Under the pieces are notes generated by a model that was given only the letters and a program-made list of their open reading frames with translations, was not told the origin of the DNA and made no database searches. Of a DNA stretch of 64,000 bases, positions 34,816-44,217 are shown in pieces. Position 1 is the stretch's first letter. Each line of letters starts with the position of its first letter. Origin of the DNA: an uncultured Siphonobacter sp. (GTDB taxonomy: Bacteria > Bacteroidota > Bacteroidia > Cytophagales > Spirosomataceae); NCBI GenBank assembly GCA_913774715.1, contig CAJYHS010000246.1, forward strand, positions 19,793 through 83,792. Direction: 5' to 3'. The position numbers were made by a program, and so were the translations under genes.

Positions 34816-35982
34816 GTGTTAACGCTTTTCAGAAATTTTCTCTCAGGGCTTCCCTATAACCTGAGACGAGTAACGAGTGGTCGTGGTTTCATTGGTGAAA
34901 TCGATGGACTTCGTTTCCTGGCTATTTTGCCAGTTGTCTTACAACATTTTAGCGAACGTGTATACCGGGGCGTATCTCCGCTTCGCTCTGCTTCGGATAC
35001 TACGTTAGCGGATATTTTCTCACACGGACACATTGGCGTTTACATCTTTTTTGCCATCAGTGGGTTTATCCTGGCCTTACCCTTTGGTCGCTATGCCCTT
35101 CAGCAAGGCTCTGCTGTTTCTTTAAAAACGTATTACATCCGTCGACTTACCCGTTTAGAGCCACCATTTCTGCTGGTAATGACACTGTTTTTCCTGATTC
35201 TGGTTTTTCTGAAAAATGAAAACTTTCAGGAGCTTTTCCCGCATTTTCTGGCTAGCTGCTTTTATCTGCATCGAATCATTTACGGGGAGTGGAGTCCTAT
35301 TAATCCGCCTACCTGGACGCTGGAAATTGAAGTGCAATTCTATATTTTAGCTCCCTTTCTGGCGGCTCTTTTGTTCAGGATTTCTAACAAATTCATCCGT
35401 CGTTTGAGCGTTATCGTATTGATAGTCATCAAGATCGTTCTTGCTAACACTACGTCCTGGTATGATGATCTTCGGCTGACGTTGCCTTACGTAATCGAGT
35501 TTTTTCTGATTGGTGTCTTAATGGCGGACGTATTTCTAACGGAGTGGAAAGATGAAATTCCTAAAAGCTTACTTTTTGATTTTCTAGCGGTTATCAGCAT
35601 TATTACCGTTTTTTGCAGCTGGACCTGGGATAAAAACCTGAGCTGGAAGTTTGTTTTTGCCGGGGCTCTCTTTCTGACCTTCTATAGTTGCTTTAGAAGT
35701 ATATATGTGAGCCGATTTTTTAGTAACCCCTGGCTAACGGCCATTGGTGGCATGTGCTATTCTATTTACTTGATTCACTTGGGCTTTGCTGAATTTTTTG
35801 CTTCCTTCTTAAAACGGATCACTCCATTTAATGATTTCACGACCAATTGTTTATTCGGTTTGTTACTTTTCTTACCTGCTCTATTCATTATCAGCACTAT
35901 TTTCTTTTTAGCTGTTGAAAAACCCTGTATGGATCCTAAGTGGCCTCAAAAATTAGCTGCTCGGATCAAGGGAACTTTCTAA
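34816..35982 (+). CDS. OafA-type membrane acyltransferase (acyltransferase family 3)
   Basis: A 388-residue polytopic protein with about ten hydrophobic segments and the family opening IGEIDGLRFLAILPVVLQHF, which contains the His near the end of the first helix needed for acyl transfer. The RRLTRLEPPFLL motif follows the third segment. Such enzymes acetylate or otherwise acylate surface polysaccharides. The frame begins with GTG; no in-frame ATG lies at the right place, so the start is tentative. It is divergent from the EPS operon across an AT-rich gap, suggesting that it decorates that polymer. Confidence 0.86.
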   Translation: MLTLFRNFLSGLPYNLRRVTSGRGFIGEIDGLRFLAILPVVLQHFSERVYRGVSPLRSASDTTLADIFSHGHIGVYIFFAISGFILALPFGRYALQQGSAVSLKTYYIRRLTRLEPPFLLVMTLFFLILVFLKNENFQELFPHFLASCFYLHRIIYGEWSPINPPTWTLEIEVQFYILAPFLAALLFRISNKFIRRLSVIVLIVIKIVLANTTSWYDDLRLTLPYVIEFFLIGVLMADVFLTEWKDEIPKSLLFDFLAVISIITVFCSWTWDKNLSWKFVFAGALFLTFYSCFRSIYVSRFFSNPWLTAIGGMCYSIYLIHLGFAEFFASFLKRITPFNDFTTNCLFGLLLFLPALFIISTIFFLAVEKPCMDPKWPQKLAARIKGTF

Positions 35983-36434
35983 TTTAAATAACATTTATTG
36001 TATACATTACTGATTTATATCAGCCGGATTTTGGCTAATATGGAATGATTATTGTATAGCTATTTTGGGGTAATTATAAGCAGGATCTTATCCTGACCCA
36101 AGAGTATTTTGGTAAGGCTGGCATGGTTATTATACGCATGAAGATATAGGCTATTTTCCGTAGCCTGACTGTACGGTATTGTCTTGATAATGAGTTGCTA
36201 TTCGTTTAACCCGACCGATGATGAATGACCTTTCTGGAAAAACATTTACCCATCAGGAGTATTTTTAGCCCATCGAAACTAGTGGTTTTAGTTTAGGCTA
36301 TTTATATCAAATATAAATATAGGATAAGTACGATGGAGATTAGAAAATTCTAAAACATTTTTCTTGATTATATAATTTCTATTCAATAAACTTCGAGTCA
36401 ATTACATATTTGCCCACTTTCATGTCCGCCACAT
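35983..36434. other. AT-rich 452-bp gap before the beta-helix protein gene
   Basis: I see no gene. Two small perfect hairpins are present: CAGGAT/ATCCTG (36081-36095, 3-base loop) and AGGCTA/TAGCCT (36148-36166, 7-base loop). Neither has a T tract placed to end the acyltransferase transcript. CATATTTG (36405-36412) is one base off the -7 consensus and only 23 bp from the next ATG. Confidence 0.4.
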
Positions 36435-39389
36435 ATGAAAAAATGTTTATCTCTTGCTTTAGCCCTGGCATGGGCTACGATCGCTAATGCCCAAAACTGC
36501 GGTTGCGATCACACTGTAACCACTAGTGGTTATTATGGCCCAGCTAACTTGCCCGTACAGCCTGGCCAAACCGTCTGCATCAAAGCAGGGAAGTATACGA
36601 ATCTTCAGTTCTCTAACTTCTCTGGTACAGCTGCTAACCCTATTACCTTCAAAAACTGCGGAGGAGTCGTTGAAATTGAGAATAGTACCTCAACGGATGC
36701 TATGGCCTTTGCTAATTGTAAGTACTTCAAAGTGACCGGAACCGGCGACTCCCAGCAGACATACGGGATTCATGTCAAAGGCACCGGAAGCGGACGTATG
36801 GGACTAGCCGTGATGGACAAAAGCACGGATTGTGAGATCGACCATGTGGAGATCAACAACGCCGGTTTTGCTGGAATTATGACCAAAACGGATCCCTGGT
36901 GCGATCCTGCTACCTGGCAGCAGAACTTCACTATGTATAATGTGAAGATTCACGACAACTACATTCACGACTGTAGCGGTGAAGGAATCTATGCTGGTAA
37001 TTCTTTTTACGGAGGTGGATCGGTGATTACGTGTAGTAATCAGAGTATAACGGTCTATCCCCACAAAATCATAGGCCTGGAGATTCACCACAACCGTATC
37101 GAACGTACGGGAGCCGAAGGGATTCAGTACGGGTGCTCTCCCGATGCGAAAGTGTATAACAACGTAGTGAAATCACCAGGAATTTCGCCGTTTGCCAATT
37201 ACCAGAACAATGGTATTCAGATTGGTGATGGTTCAGGAGGCGAGTGTTATAATAATATCGTCGAAGATGCTCAGGGCGTAGGAATCATTTTCCTAAGCTT
37301 TGCTTCAAATCAGAAGATTTATAATAATCTGGTCGTAAGAGCCGGGAGTACGGGCTTATTCGCCGATAAGCGAGTGGGCTCTTTGCCACAGGCCACGCTT
37401 AGTATTTACAATAATACCTTTATTACGCCCGGTGGGGATGCTATCCTTTTATATAGTACCGAAAACACGCACTATGTTTCTAACAATGCCTTGGTAGGAC
37501 CCGGTACGGGCCAGTATATCAAAACGGCTAGCGGTGTGGTCACGCAGAATAGTAATAACTATCAGGGAACGCTGGCGGATGCAAAGTTCATCAGTGCAAC
37601 GGATTTTCACCCTCAGTCTATTTCTCCTTTACTTAACAAGGGAAAAGTAGTTTCGGGTATCAGTAAAGACTATGATGGCAAAATTAGACCATTACAGGAT
37701 GTGTATGATATTGGCTGTTACGAGGTGCTTTCAACGCTATCGGCAGAAACGCCTGTAGCGGAGAACCCTGCACCGGAAGCTCCCGTAACCGAAGCCCCCC
37801 CTGTAACGGATCCTATTGTAACGGCTCCTGTGGTTAAACCTGCCGATCCTCCAGCTACGCCGGGTTGTAATGCTATTATTACTACTGGAGGCTATTACTC
37901 GGCCAGTTCATTAAATATTCAGCCAGGGCAAACGGTATGTATTCAGGCTGGGACGTATACAAACCTGTACCTAGGTAGCTTCATTGGAACGGCTACGGCT
38001 CCCATTACCTTTAAAAACTATGGGGGAACGGTATTGATTTCTAATACCGATAATGATGGCATTGTCTTCAATAACTGTAAACACGTAATTTTTACGGGAA
38101 CCGGTCAAAGTTCGGTTAATTACGGAATCGTCGTGCAGAAAACGGGTTCCGGCCGGATGGGTATGGTTATTAGCTCGCTGAGTACGAATGTAGAAGTGGA
38201 CCACGTAGAAATCGGTAATGCCGGTTACGTCGGAATTATGGCGAAGACGGATCCTTCCTGCGATCAGAATACCTGGCGAGAAAACTTCACGATGAAAGAA
38301 GTGAAATTGCACGATAACTACATTCATGACACGGGCGGGCCGGGCATTTTCGCCGGACACACTTCCTGGGCAAGCGGAGTAGCCGTGGTTTGTGCGGGCT
38401 CGACTAATGTGGTGTATCCTCATAAAATGGAAGGCCTGAAAATTTATAAAAACGTTCTTGAGAAAATTGGAACCACGGGTATCATGTACGCTAGTGCGGC
38501 GGATGCTCAGGTGTACGAAAACACCATTACTCAGGCCGGATATGCCAGCTATAACATGGGCATTCACATTGCCGATGGTTCCGGTGGCCTCTGTTATAGT
38601 AACAAAGTGAAGCAAACGGTCGGAACCGGAATTTACATTACCAGTTTGGGTGCCAACCTGTCGGTTTACAATAACCTGGTAGCGGGAAACAGTGCGTATG
38701 GTATTGTTTCCACTTCAGGGGCCGGGGGAACGGCGGGGATGAAGCTTCGTATCATGAACAATACCGTTGTGCCAACGGGCCAGGCTTCTATTCATTTAAC
38801 GAATACCCTTCCGACGCTTCAGGTATATAATAATGCCATGGCAAGTCCCAATGGTCAATATTTGCAATACGCTTCAGGAGTGAAATTATCGCAGGCGGGT
38901 AACTACCAGACTACGGTTCAGAACGCTTTATTCCAAAGTACAGAAACGTATCTTCCTGCCGATAACTCACCATTGGTCAATAACGGAATCGGGTTAGACT
39001 CTTTAGGGGTTACGGTTGATATAGTCGGAGTAGCCCGGCCTCAGCAGGGGAAATACGATATCGGGTGTTATGAAAAAGTAACCGGCCTGAATTATATGAC
39101 TTTAGCCGAGGCTCCAGCCGAGCAAGAAGTACAGCAGCTAGCAATGGCTGAAAGAGAGATCGTTTTCAATGTCTATCCGAATCCGGTAGTTCATTCGGCC
39201 AGTGTGGACTTACCCGAAGGACACCTGGAATCCTTGCAGATTTTTGATGTCCAGTCCAATCTGATTCATTCGCAGAACACGAGTGGTTCCAGTGCCAGTG
39301 TGAATTTATCGGGTTTGCCAGCGGGTGTTTACATTCTGTCGATCCCAACTGCCAAGGGGACATTAACAAAGAAAATAGCGAAGAATTAA
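36435..39389 (+). CDS. Secreted protein with two duplicated right-handed beta-helix domains and a T9SS type A tail
   Basis: A 984-residue protein with a signal peptide (1-19, ending NAQ). Two homologous halves (about 20-430 and 475-885) share the same landmarks in order: GYY, QPGQTVCI, APITFKN-type, GSGRMG, DHVEI, KTDP-C, HDNYIHD, VYPHK, IADGSGG-type and DIGCYE. Each half reads as a parallel beta-helix of the pectate-lyase/NosD type, fold of many polysaccharide lyases and epimerases. A Pro/Glu/Thr/Val-rich linker (about 432-475) joins them. The C-terminus (VYPNPV, GLPAGVYILSI) is a Por-secretion type A tail, so the protein is exported by T9SS. Whether it cuts, epimerises or binds the local EPS is unknown. 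Confidence 0.86.
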   Translation: MKKCLSLALALAWATIANAQNCGCDHTVTTSGYYGPANLPVQPGQTVCIKAGKYTNLQFSNFSGTAANPITFKNCGGVVEIENSTSTDAMAFANCKYFKVTGTGDSQQTYGIHVKGTGSGRMGLAVMDKSTDCEIDHVEINNAGFAGIMTKTDPWCDPATWQQNFTMYNVKIHDNYIHDCSGEGIYAGNSFYGGGSVITCSNQSITVYPHKIIGLEIHHNRIERTGAEGIQYGCSPDAKVYNNVVKSPGISPFANYQNNGIQIGDGSGGECYNNIVEDAQGVGIIFLSFASNQKIYNNLVVRAGSTGLFADKRVGSLPQATLSIYNNTFITPGGDAILLYSTENTHYVSNNALVGPGTGQYIKTASGVVTQNSNNYQGTLADAKFISATDFHPQSISPLLNKGKVVSGISKDYDGKIRPLQDVYDIGCYEVLSTLSAETPVAENPAPEAPVTEAPPVTDPIVTAPVVKPADPPATPGCNAIITTGGYYSASSLNIQPGQTVCIQAGTYTNLYLGSFIGTATAPITFKNYGGTVLISNTDNDGIVFNNCKHVIFTGTGQSSVNYGIVVQKTGSGRMGMVISSLSTNVEVDHVEIGNAGYVGIMAKTDPSCDQNTWRENFTMKEVKLHDNYIHDTGGPGIFAGHTSWASGVAVVCAGSTNVVYPHKMEGLKIYKNVLEKIGTTGIMYASAADAQVYENTITQAGYASYNMGIHIADGSGGLCYSNKVKQTVGTGIYITSLGANLSVYNNLVAGNSAYGIVSTSGAGGTAGMKLRIMNNTVVPTGQASIHLTNTLPTLQVYNNAMASPNGQYLQYASGVKLSQAGNYQTTVQNALFQSTETYLPADNSPLVNNGIGLDSLGVTVDIVGVARPQQGKYDIGCYEKVTGLNYMTLAEAPAEQEVQQLAMAEREIVFNVYPNPVVHSASVDLPEGHLESLQIFDVQSNLIHSQNTSGSSASVNLSGLPAGVYILSIPTAKGTLTKKIAKN

Positions 39390-39402
39390 TCGAAAATGAA
39401 TC

Positions 39403-39446
39403 AAAGAAAAAGGGACCTTTCATCTCATGAAAGGTCCCTTTTCTTT
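39403..39446. terminator. Bidirectional terminator after the beta-helix gene
   Basis: A near-perfect inverted repeat of about 20 bp per arm, AAAG...GGGACCTTTCAT and its complement, with a 3-base loop. A and T runs lie outside on both strands. It overlaps the stop of the minus-strand Wzi-like gene. Confidence 0.88.
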
Positions 39447-41157
39447 AGTAAGCTAATGAACGCTGGGCGGTGTTAACTCGAATGGAAAAGGATGAAAATA
39501 CTGTGTTTCGATCGAATTGATCCAGAATGGAGTTTTGCTGGCGGAAGACTTGCCGGAAGTCCAGAAAGACGTTATGCCTGACTTGATAAGTAGCGGCTGC
39601 TTCAAAATACATCAGGTTGGTACCTACGCCTTGCCCAATGGAATTATGAAATTCACGATCTGCCGGACGATTATTATAACTCAGCAAGGGGTTACCACCG
39701 TAGTTACGACCCTGCAAGTCCAGACCATAATGAGCTCCAACAAAAATACCGGTTATATTTAGACGGGGTAGGGGCTGATAACGAACCGTAGTAACAAACT
39801 CGCGGAAATTCCCACCAAAAGGGTGAGCTAGCGACTGATTTGAACTAACAAAGTTGGTGCGATCCGATACGTGCTGATAGGTATAAGGCCGGGCTCCGTT
39901 TAATTCAAGCTGTATATCCAGGTTATCTACGTCAAAAGCGTCAATATATTTGACCCCGAGCTGATAGCCAATTTTATTACCCCACCAGCCTTTTTCCTCC
40001 CGAAGTTTCTGGAGGTTAAACTCATCCAGATTAATCTGCCCGTAAATCTGAAACTGCTTCAGGAAATTATACCGGGCATCCATTCCCAGCAGAGAGTTAT
40101 CTGCACTGTACTTCTGAGCTTCAATTGCTCGATAAAAGATCACGGGATTGAGATAACCTAAATCGAAGTATCCCTGGGTTTTATCACGGCTGTGGATAAT
40201 GGTTTCGAAAACACCAATGTTGAGATGTTTGCCAATATTAAGGCCGAGGTGGTGCATGGCCATGAATTTCTTGGCGGGCAGCGTTCCGTAGGTAAGAAGG
40301 GTATCCTGCTGGTTATTTAGCTCACTAAAAAGATTGACGTATTGAAAGGGCCCAATTTTCGTCGTAAGCTTTAAAAACAGATACGGACCGCTGTTATCGG
40401 AAAGAATCATAGAGCGGAAACCATTGCCGATAAAGACTTTGTCGTGGCCAAATTGCAGATTAATCTGCTTGATGGGGTCGAAGGTAATGTACCCCCGGGC
40501 GGTAAAGAAATCGCTACTGGTTTCGTAGGGGAACTGAGCCGTATTGTTACTGCGGAAAATTTTCCAGGCGGCCTCGCTGGGAACCGCGTTGAAATTCTGA
40601 ATGCGTTCCTGGAAATACCCCGGAAGCCGCATCTGGTTTTCAGAGAAATAGGTGTAAAAACCTAATTTTCTACCAATAGAACCGCGAATTTCTATGCCTC
40701 GGGTATTAATGTATGAATATTTGTAGGCGTCCTGGCCGCCGCCTACCATACCGTAAAAAACAGGATTAACGTGTAATTCCACATCCTCATTTACTACACT
40801 GTACAGGTCATTTTTCTTCCGGTACAAATGCTTGAGAACAGGTTTGTCGCTATCTGCTGTCGTCGTAGAAGGAGACCACTCCCAGCTATCATCCCGAAGG
40901 TACTGAAAGTTAAACTTGTCCACTTCGGAAAGAAGACGATACTGGTCCGCACTAACGCTATCGAGAAGTTGGATAATATTTTTACGCAGATAGGGTTTGA
41001 TCATACTCTGATAACCGGGAGCATTTTTACCACTTTTAATTTCGTACCGGTCGATGAGGTGATAATAATCGGCATTAAGGGGAGCAAACACGCTTTGGCC
41101 AAACGCAGTTGCTGCCTGTAACCCGAAAATAATAAGGAATAAGGTAAATCTTGGCAT
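39445..41157 (-). CDS. Wzi-like capsule assembly outer-membrane beta-barrel protein
   Basis: A 570-residue protein with an N-terminal signal peptide (cleavage near AFG-Q, about residue 20). The rest is made of alternating beta segments rich in aromatic residues and Gly, with repeated paired strands (for example IEIRGSIGRKLGFYTYFSEN and NLQFGHDKVFIGNGFRSM), as in capsule assembly Wzi family barrels. It is longer than E. coli Wzi (about 480). Wzi anchors exported capsule polymer to the cell surface. Its place beside the EPS genes fits this, although it faces away from the operon and has its own control. Confidence 0.82.
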   Translation of the reverse strand: MPRFTLFLIIFGLQAATAFGQSVFAPLNADYYHLIDRYEIKSGKNAPGYQSMIKPYLRKNIIQLLDSVSADQYRLLSEVDKFNFQYLRDDSWEWSPSTTTADSDKPVLKHLYRKKNDLYSVVNEDVELHVNPVFYGMVGGGQDAYKYSYINTRGIEIRGSIGRKLGFYTYFSENQMRLPGYFQERIQNFNAVPSEAAWKIFRSNNTAQFPYETSSDFFTARGYITFDPIKQINLQFGHDKVFIGNGFRSMILSDNSGPYLFLKLTTKIGPFQYVNLFSELNNQQDTLLTYGTLPAKKFMAMHHLGLNIGKHLNIGVFETIIHSRDKTQGYFDLGYLNPVIFYRAIEAQKYSADNSLLGMDARYNFLKQFQIYGQINLDEFNLQKLREEKGWWGNKIGYQLGVKYIDAFDVDNLDIQLELNGARPYTYQHVSDRTNFVSSNQSLAHPFGGNFREFVTTVRYQPLPRLNITGIFVGAHYGLDLQGRNYGGNPLLSYNNRPADREFHNSIGQGVGTNLMYFEAAATYQVRHNVFLDFRQVFRQQNSILDQFDRNTVFSSFSIRVNTAQRSLAY

Positions 41158-41261
41158 AGGCGAAAGACGCGTACTCTGTGTGTTTAACGTTTTATTGCTT
41201 ACTTTGTAAAGGGCACAAAAGGCTGTGCAAATTACGAAGAGATTCTGAAATTCATTTTTAC

Positions 41262-41906
41262 ATGTTTGTCCTGACCGAGCAATCTTCCATCGCCAATCAC
41301 TTCATTGCTGAACTCCGTGATGTCCATATTCAAAAAGACCCCTTACGTTTTCGGCGAAATCTCGAACGCTTGGGTGAGCTACTCGCGTATGAGATCTCCA
41401 AGACGCTTACCTATTCCCGAACTACCGTACAGACGCCTCTGGGACAAACAAAAACGTTATTATTGACTCAGCAGCCCGTTTTGGCCGCCGTGTTACGGGC
41501 GAGTTTACCTTTTCACCAGGGGTTTCTAAATGCGTTTGATCGGGCAGAGAATGCTTTCATCGGAGCTTACCGGGGGAACCATACCGAAGGGGAGGATTTT
41601 ACGGTTGAACTGGAATATATTTCCTGTCCTGACATTACGGGTAAGACCTTAATTCTGGTCGATCCAATGCTGGCTACTGGCAAGTCGCTGGAAACGTCCT
41701 ATCGATCTTTACTACGCTACGGAATTCCAGCCCGTACGCACATTGCCGCCGTTATTGCATCTCCGGAAGGAATTCAATACGTGCAGTCCCGCATGCCTGA
41801 ATGCCGTTTATGGATAGGAGAGATTGACGAGCGACTGAATCATAATTATTACATCATACCCGGCCTGGGCGATGCCGGTGATCTGGCTTTTGGAGAAAAG
41901 CTGTAA
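41262..41906 (+). CDS. upp: Uracil phosphoribosyltransferase
   Basis: 214 residues from the ATG at 41262; the frame extends 28 more codons upstream, but those residues do not fit the family. The PRPP-binding loop LVDPMLATGKSLE (about 130-142) and the uracil-binding C-terminal GLGDAGDLAFG are clear. It converts uracil and PRPP to UMP for pyrimidine salvage in the cytosol. TTACTTTG (41199-41206) is one mismatch from a -7 element. It lies 5 bp before a small membrane-protein gene and is likely co-transcribed with it. Confidence 0.95.
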   Translation: MFVLTEQSSIANHFIAELRDVHIQKDPLRFRRNLERLGELLAYEISKTLTYSRTTVQTPLGQTKTLLLTQQPVLAAVLRASLPFHQGFLNAFDRAENAFIGAYRGNHTEGEDFTVELEYISCPDITGKTLILVDPMLATGKSLETSYRSLLRYGIPARTHIAAVIASPEGIQYVQSRMPECRLWIGEIDERLNHNYYIIPGLGDAGDLAFGEKL

Positions 41907-41911
41907 CATGT

Positions 41912-42361
41912 ATGGAAAGTTTTAGTACCTATATTCCCGTTATTTTGGCCTCCATGCTCAAGTTTGTCGGCGGGCCGCTGGCAGGATTGGCCTTGAATCT
42001 GAGCCTCACAGAGACTATTTTATGTACGGTCGGGGGCATGATGCTCAGCGTAACTATTTTTACTTTTTTAGGACGAATCATTCGATTTGGCTGGGAACAG
42101 ATTAGAAAAACGCCCCGCAAACGTTTTTCAAAGTCATCCCGGCGGGCGGTTACTATTTACCGTAAATTCGGGATCGCGGGCATTGCCTGTCTAACGCCCC
42201 TTTTATTCACGCCCATTGGCGGCACATTGCTGGCGGTGTCATTCAAAGCTTCCCCGCTTCGAATTCTAAGCTGGATGCTGGTCTTCGCCATTTTTTGGGC
42301 GGTAATTTTCTGCTGGGCTATTTATAATCTTTCAGATTTACGGAATCTGGTTATGGGATAA
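41912..42361 (+). CDS. Small integral membrane protein, function unknown
   Basis: A 149-residue protein with hydrophobic segments at about 6-30, 35-57, 88-110 and 118-142. A basic loop (RKTPRKRFSKSSRRAVTIYRKFG) lies between the second and third. The loop-plus-Gly/Pro pattern (GIAGIACLTPLLFTPIGGTLLA) is reminiscent of small membrane proteins of the SNARE/DedA-like kind, but I cannot assign a family with confidence. It lies 5 bp after upp and ends just before the repeat element that separates it from the convergent fRMsr gene. Confidence 0.68.
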   Translation: MESFSTYIPVILASMLKFVGGPLAGLALNLSLTETILCTVGGMMLSVTIFTFLGRIIRFGWEQIRKTPRKRFSKSSRRAVTIYRKFGIAGIACLTPLLFTPIGGTLLAVSFKASPLRILSWMLVFAIFWAVIFCWAIYNLSDLRNLVMG

Positions 42362-42386
42362 CCTGTTTCTTTTCCGAATTTTTCAA

Positions 42387-42483
42387 GTAGAGACGTCCAT
42401 TGATGGCGTCTGACTGGGAAATGGAGACCATCGAAAGGTAACCAAACCGCCTCTACTCAGACGCGATAAAGTCGCGTCTCTAC
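42387..42483. repeat. MITE-like palindromic repeat, copy B
   Basis: A 97-bp element with 9-bp termini GTAGAGACG/CGTCTCTAC and an inner hairpin AGACGCGA...TCGCGTCT at its right end. In reverse complement it aligns with copy A (360-432) through GTAGAGACGCGACTT, TCGCGTCTG and GAGGCG. It lies between the convergent membrane-protein and fRMsr genes. Confidence 0.75.
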
Positions 42484-42494
42484 CAATTCGCTAT

Positions 42495-42533
42495 AAAAGG
42501 GGGGGCAGAAGTTTACATCTTGCACCCCTTTTG
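42495..42533 (-). terminator. Terminator of the fRMsr gene
   Basis: An imperfect stem, AAAAGGGG...AGAAG with CTT...CCCCTTTT, exits into T on the minus strand about 40 bp beyond the fRMsr stop. Confidence 0.6.
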
Positions 42534-42548
42534 TAATAGTTAATCGCA

Positions 42549-42572
42549 ACTGAAAACCGACCACTGAAAACT
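42549..42572. repeat. Short AACTGAAAAC repeat, copy 2
   Basis: AACTGAAAAC, CGACC, then ACTGAAAACT, directly at the fRMsr stop. It matches copy 1 (18779) and, inverted, copy 3 (47279). Confidence 0.45.
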
Positions 42573-43068
42573 AATAGTTGGTCCGGGCCAGTTTTTCGAT
42601 AATTCGCATCAGTTTTTCAAGACCTTCCTGGTCCTCTTCGTGAAAATCATCCAGCTGATCACTGTCGACATCCAGGACCAGAAAAACTTCCTTATTTACA
42701 TCAAAAGCAGGTAAGACAATTTCCGAGCGGGATTCGGATGCACAGGCAATATGCCCAGGAAAGGCATCTACGTCCGGCACGAGAACCGTTTGCTGAGTCG
42801 TATAGGCATGACCGCAAACCCCTTTGTCAAAATCAATTCGGGTACAGGCAATAGGCCCCTGGAATGGTCCTAAAACCAGTTGGTTATTTTTCCGTAGATA
42901 AAAACCTACCCAGAAGAAATGAAAAGTCTGTTTTAAAGCCGCGGCGATGTTGGATAGATTCGCAATAAAATCGTCCTCTCCACTAACCAATGCTTCAATT
43001 TGGGGGATAAGGCTATCGTAAATTTCTTTGCGGGAAGAATTTTCAGGAATAAACAAGCTTTCAGCCAT
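42571..43068 (-). CDS. Free methionine-(R)-sulfoxide reductase (GAF domain)
   Basis: 165 residues from the ATG at 43068; the frame to 43131 adds 21 unlikely residues. It is a single GAF domain with all three family cysteines: Cys75 (IACTRIDF), Cys85 (KGVCGHA) and Cys109 (GHIACASESRSEIVLP). These match the spacing of the E. coli enzyme (84, 94, 118). It reduces free Met-R-sulfoxide in the cytosol using thioredoxin and belongs to oxidative-stress repair. It is transcribed alone between a LacI-type gene and a terminator-like hairpin. Confidence 0.92.
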   Translation of the reverse strand: MAESLFIPENSSRKEIYDSLIPQIEALVSGEDDFIANLSNIAAALKQTFHFFWVGFYLRKNNQLVLGPFQGPIACTRIDFDKGVCGHAYTTQQTVLVPDVDAFPGHIACASESRSEIVLPAFDVNKEVFLVLDVDSDQLDDFHEEDQEGLEKLMRIIEKLARTNY

Positions 43069-43149
43069 GATGAATGTGAATGGATAATCAATAATAGAAT
43101 AAAAGTAAGCAACAACTAGTTCTGTAAGCAAAACTTCAAACTAAATGAG

Positions 43150-44169
43150 TCAGTCCCTCTTGACTTTAGGCTCCCGTACCACCAGCTTCGTTTCTACCCA
43201 TATTTCCTGATAAGGCGTATCAACTGGATTCTGCATGAGCTGGAGTAATAATTCCGCTGCCTTTTGTCCCATGGTATAGGCGAACTGTTCGACTGAAGCA
43301 ATGGGTGGGAAATGGGCGTACTCCATCATGGGTAAATTCGCAAAACTGGCAAAGTAGAGTTCCTCATTAGGCATAATGCCTTCAGCCCGGGCTTTTTCAA
43401 TGGCGTGCAGGGAAACGTAATCATTAAAGGTAATAATAGCCTGCGGCTTCGGCTCGCGATTAAGCAGGTAATGAACCTTCGCCTGGGTATCTTCTCGGGA
43501 TAAATCCGAAGAACAAATGAGCTGGGGCAAAACGGGCAGGTTTCGCTCTTTCATGGCTTGCAAATAACCCCGCTGCCGCTCTTCGGCTACTTCCAGTTGG
43601 GGTGGACCGTTGAGTAAGGCGATGCGTTCGAGTCCTTTACTGGCCAGAAAATCCACTAGTTCCTTGGCTGCCTGCGTGATGTTACTGCGGATTTTATGGG
43701 CGGGTACATTTCGTGGTACCCGGTCAAAGAATACGACGGGTATACCAAAATTTTCCAGTTCTTTAAAATGCAGGTAATGGTGCGTTTCCGCCGAAATGGA
43801 AGCAATAACTCCATCGACGCGGCTGGTGAGAAAAGTAGTAAGAGCTCCTTTTTCGCGTTCCAGATTATCCCTTGACTGCGAAATCACTACATTATACCCC
43901 TGCAATGCATCTTCAATGGCGGTAATGGCCGTCGAGAAAAATTCTTCTTTCAAAAAGGGTAATACCACACCGATGGTATGCGTCTGTTTCTTTTTGAGTA
44001 CGAGTGCAGCGGGGTTGGGTCGGTAATGTAAAGCCTTGGCCAGTTCCCACACGCGTTCACGGGTACGTAACCCAATTCGGGGATTATTTTGCAGGGCTCG
44101 GGAGACCGTTGATATGGATACGCCTAACTGCTGGGCAATTTCCTTGATGGTCGCTTGATGTTTAGGCAT
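43150..44169 (-). CDS. LacI/GalR-family transcriptional regulator
   Basis: A 339-residue repressor with an N-terminal helix-turn-helix (TIKEIAQQLGVSISTVSRALQ, about 7-26), then the hinge helix (YRPNPAALVLKKK) and a periplasmic-binding-like sensor domain (about 65-335, with GVVLPFLKEEFFS and NDYVSLHAIE). It is divergent from galK-galT with a 174-bp gap, so it most likely controls those genes and itself in response to galactose or a galactoside. The inducer is inferred from context. A candidate operator lies 35 bp upstream of its start. Confidence 0.9.
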   Translation of the reverse strand: MPKHQATIKEIAQQLGVSISTVSRALQNNPRIGLRTRERVWELAKALHYRPNPAALVLKKKQTHTIGVVLPFLKEEFFSTAITAIEDALQGYNVVISQSRDNLEREKGALTTFLTSRVDGVIASISAETHHYLHFKELENFGIPVVFFDRVPRNVPAHKIRSNITQAAKELVDFLASKGLERIALLNGPPQLEVAEERQRGYLQAMKERNLPVLPQLICSSDLSREDTQAKVHYLLNREPKPQAIITFNDYVSLHAIEKARAEGIMPNEELYFASFANLPMMEYAHFPPIASVEQFAYTMGQKAAELLLQLMQNPVDTPYQEIWVETKLVVREPKVKRD

Positions 44170-44203
44170 TTTTCCACTGTCAGTCTACAAAATAAAATAC
44201 TTG

Positions 44204-44217
44204 TGCAATCCTTTGCA
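44204..44217. promoter_or_regulatory. Candidate operator for the LacI-type regulator
   Basis: TGCAA, TCCT, TTGCA: a 14-bp inverted repeat in the gap between the regulator and galK. It is shorter than typical GalR sites but well placed for autoregulation. Confidence 0.35.

Noticed and set aside
37971..38615. A 214-codon open frame on the minus strand
   Set aside because: It lies wholly inside the beta-helix gene, and the repeat structure of that gene explains it; no start signal or family motif.
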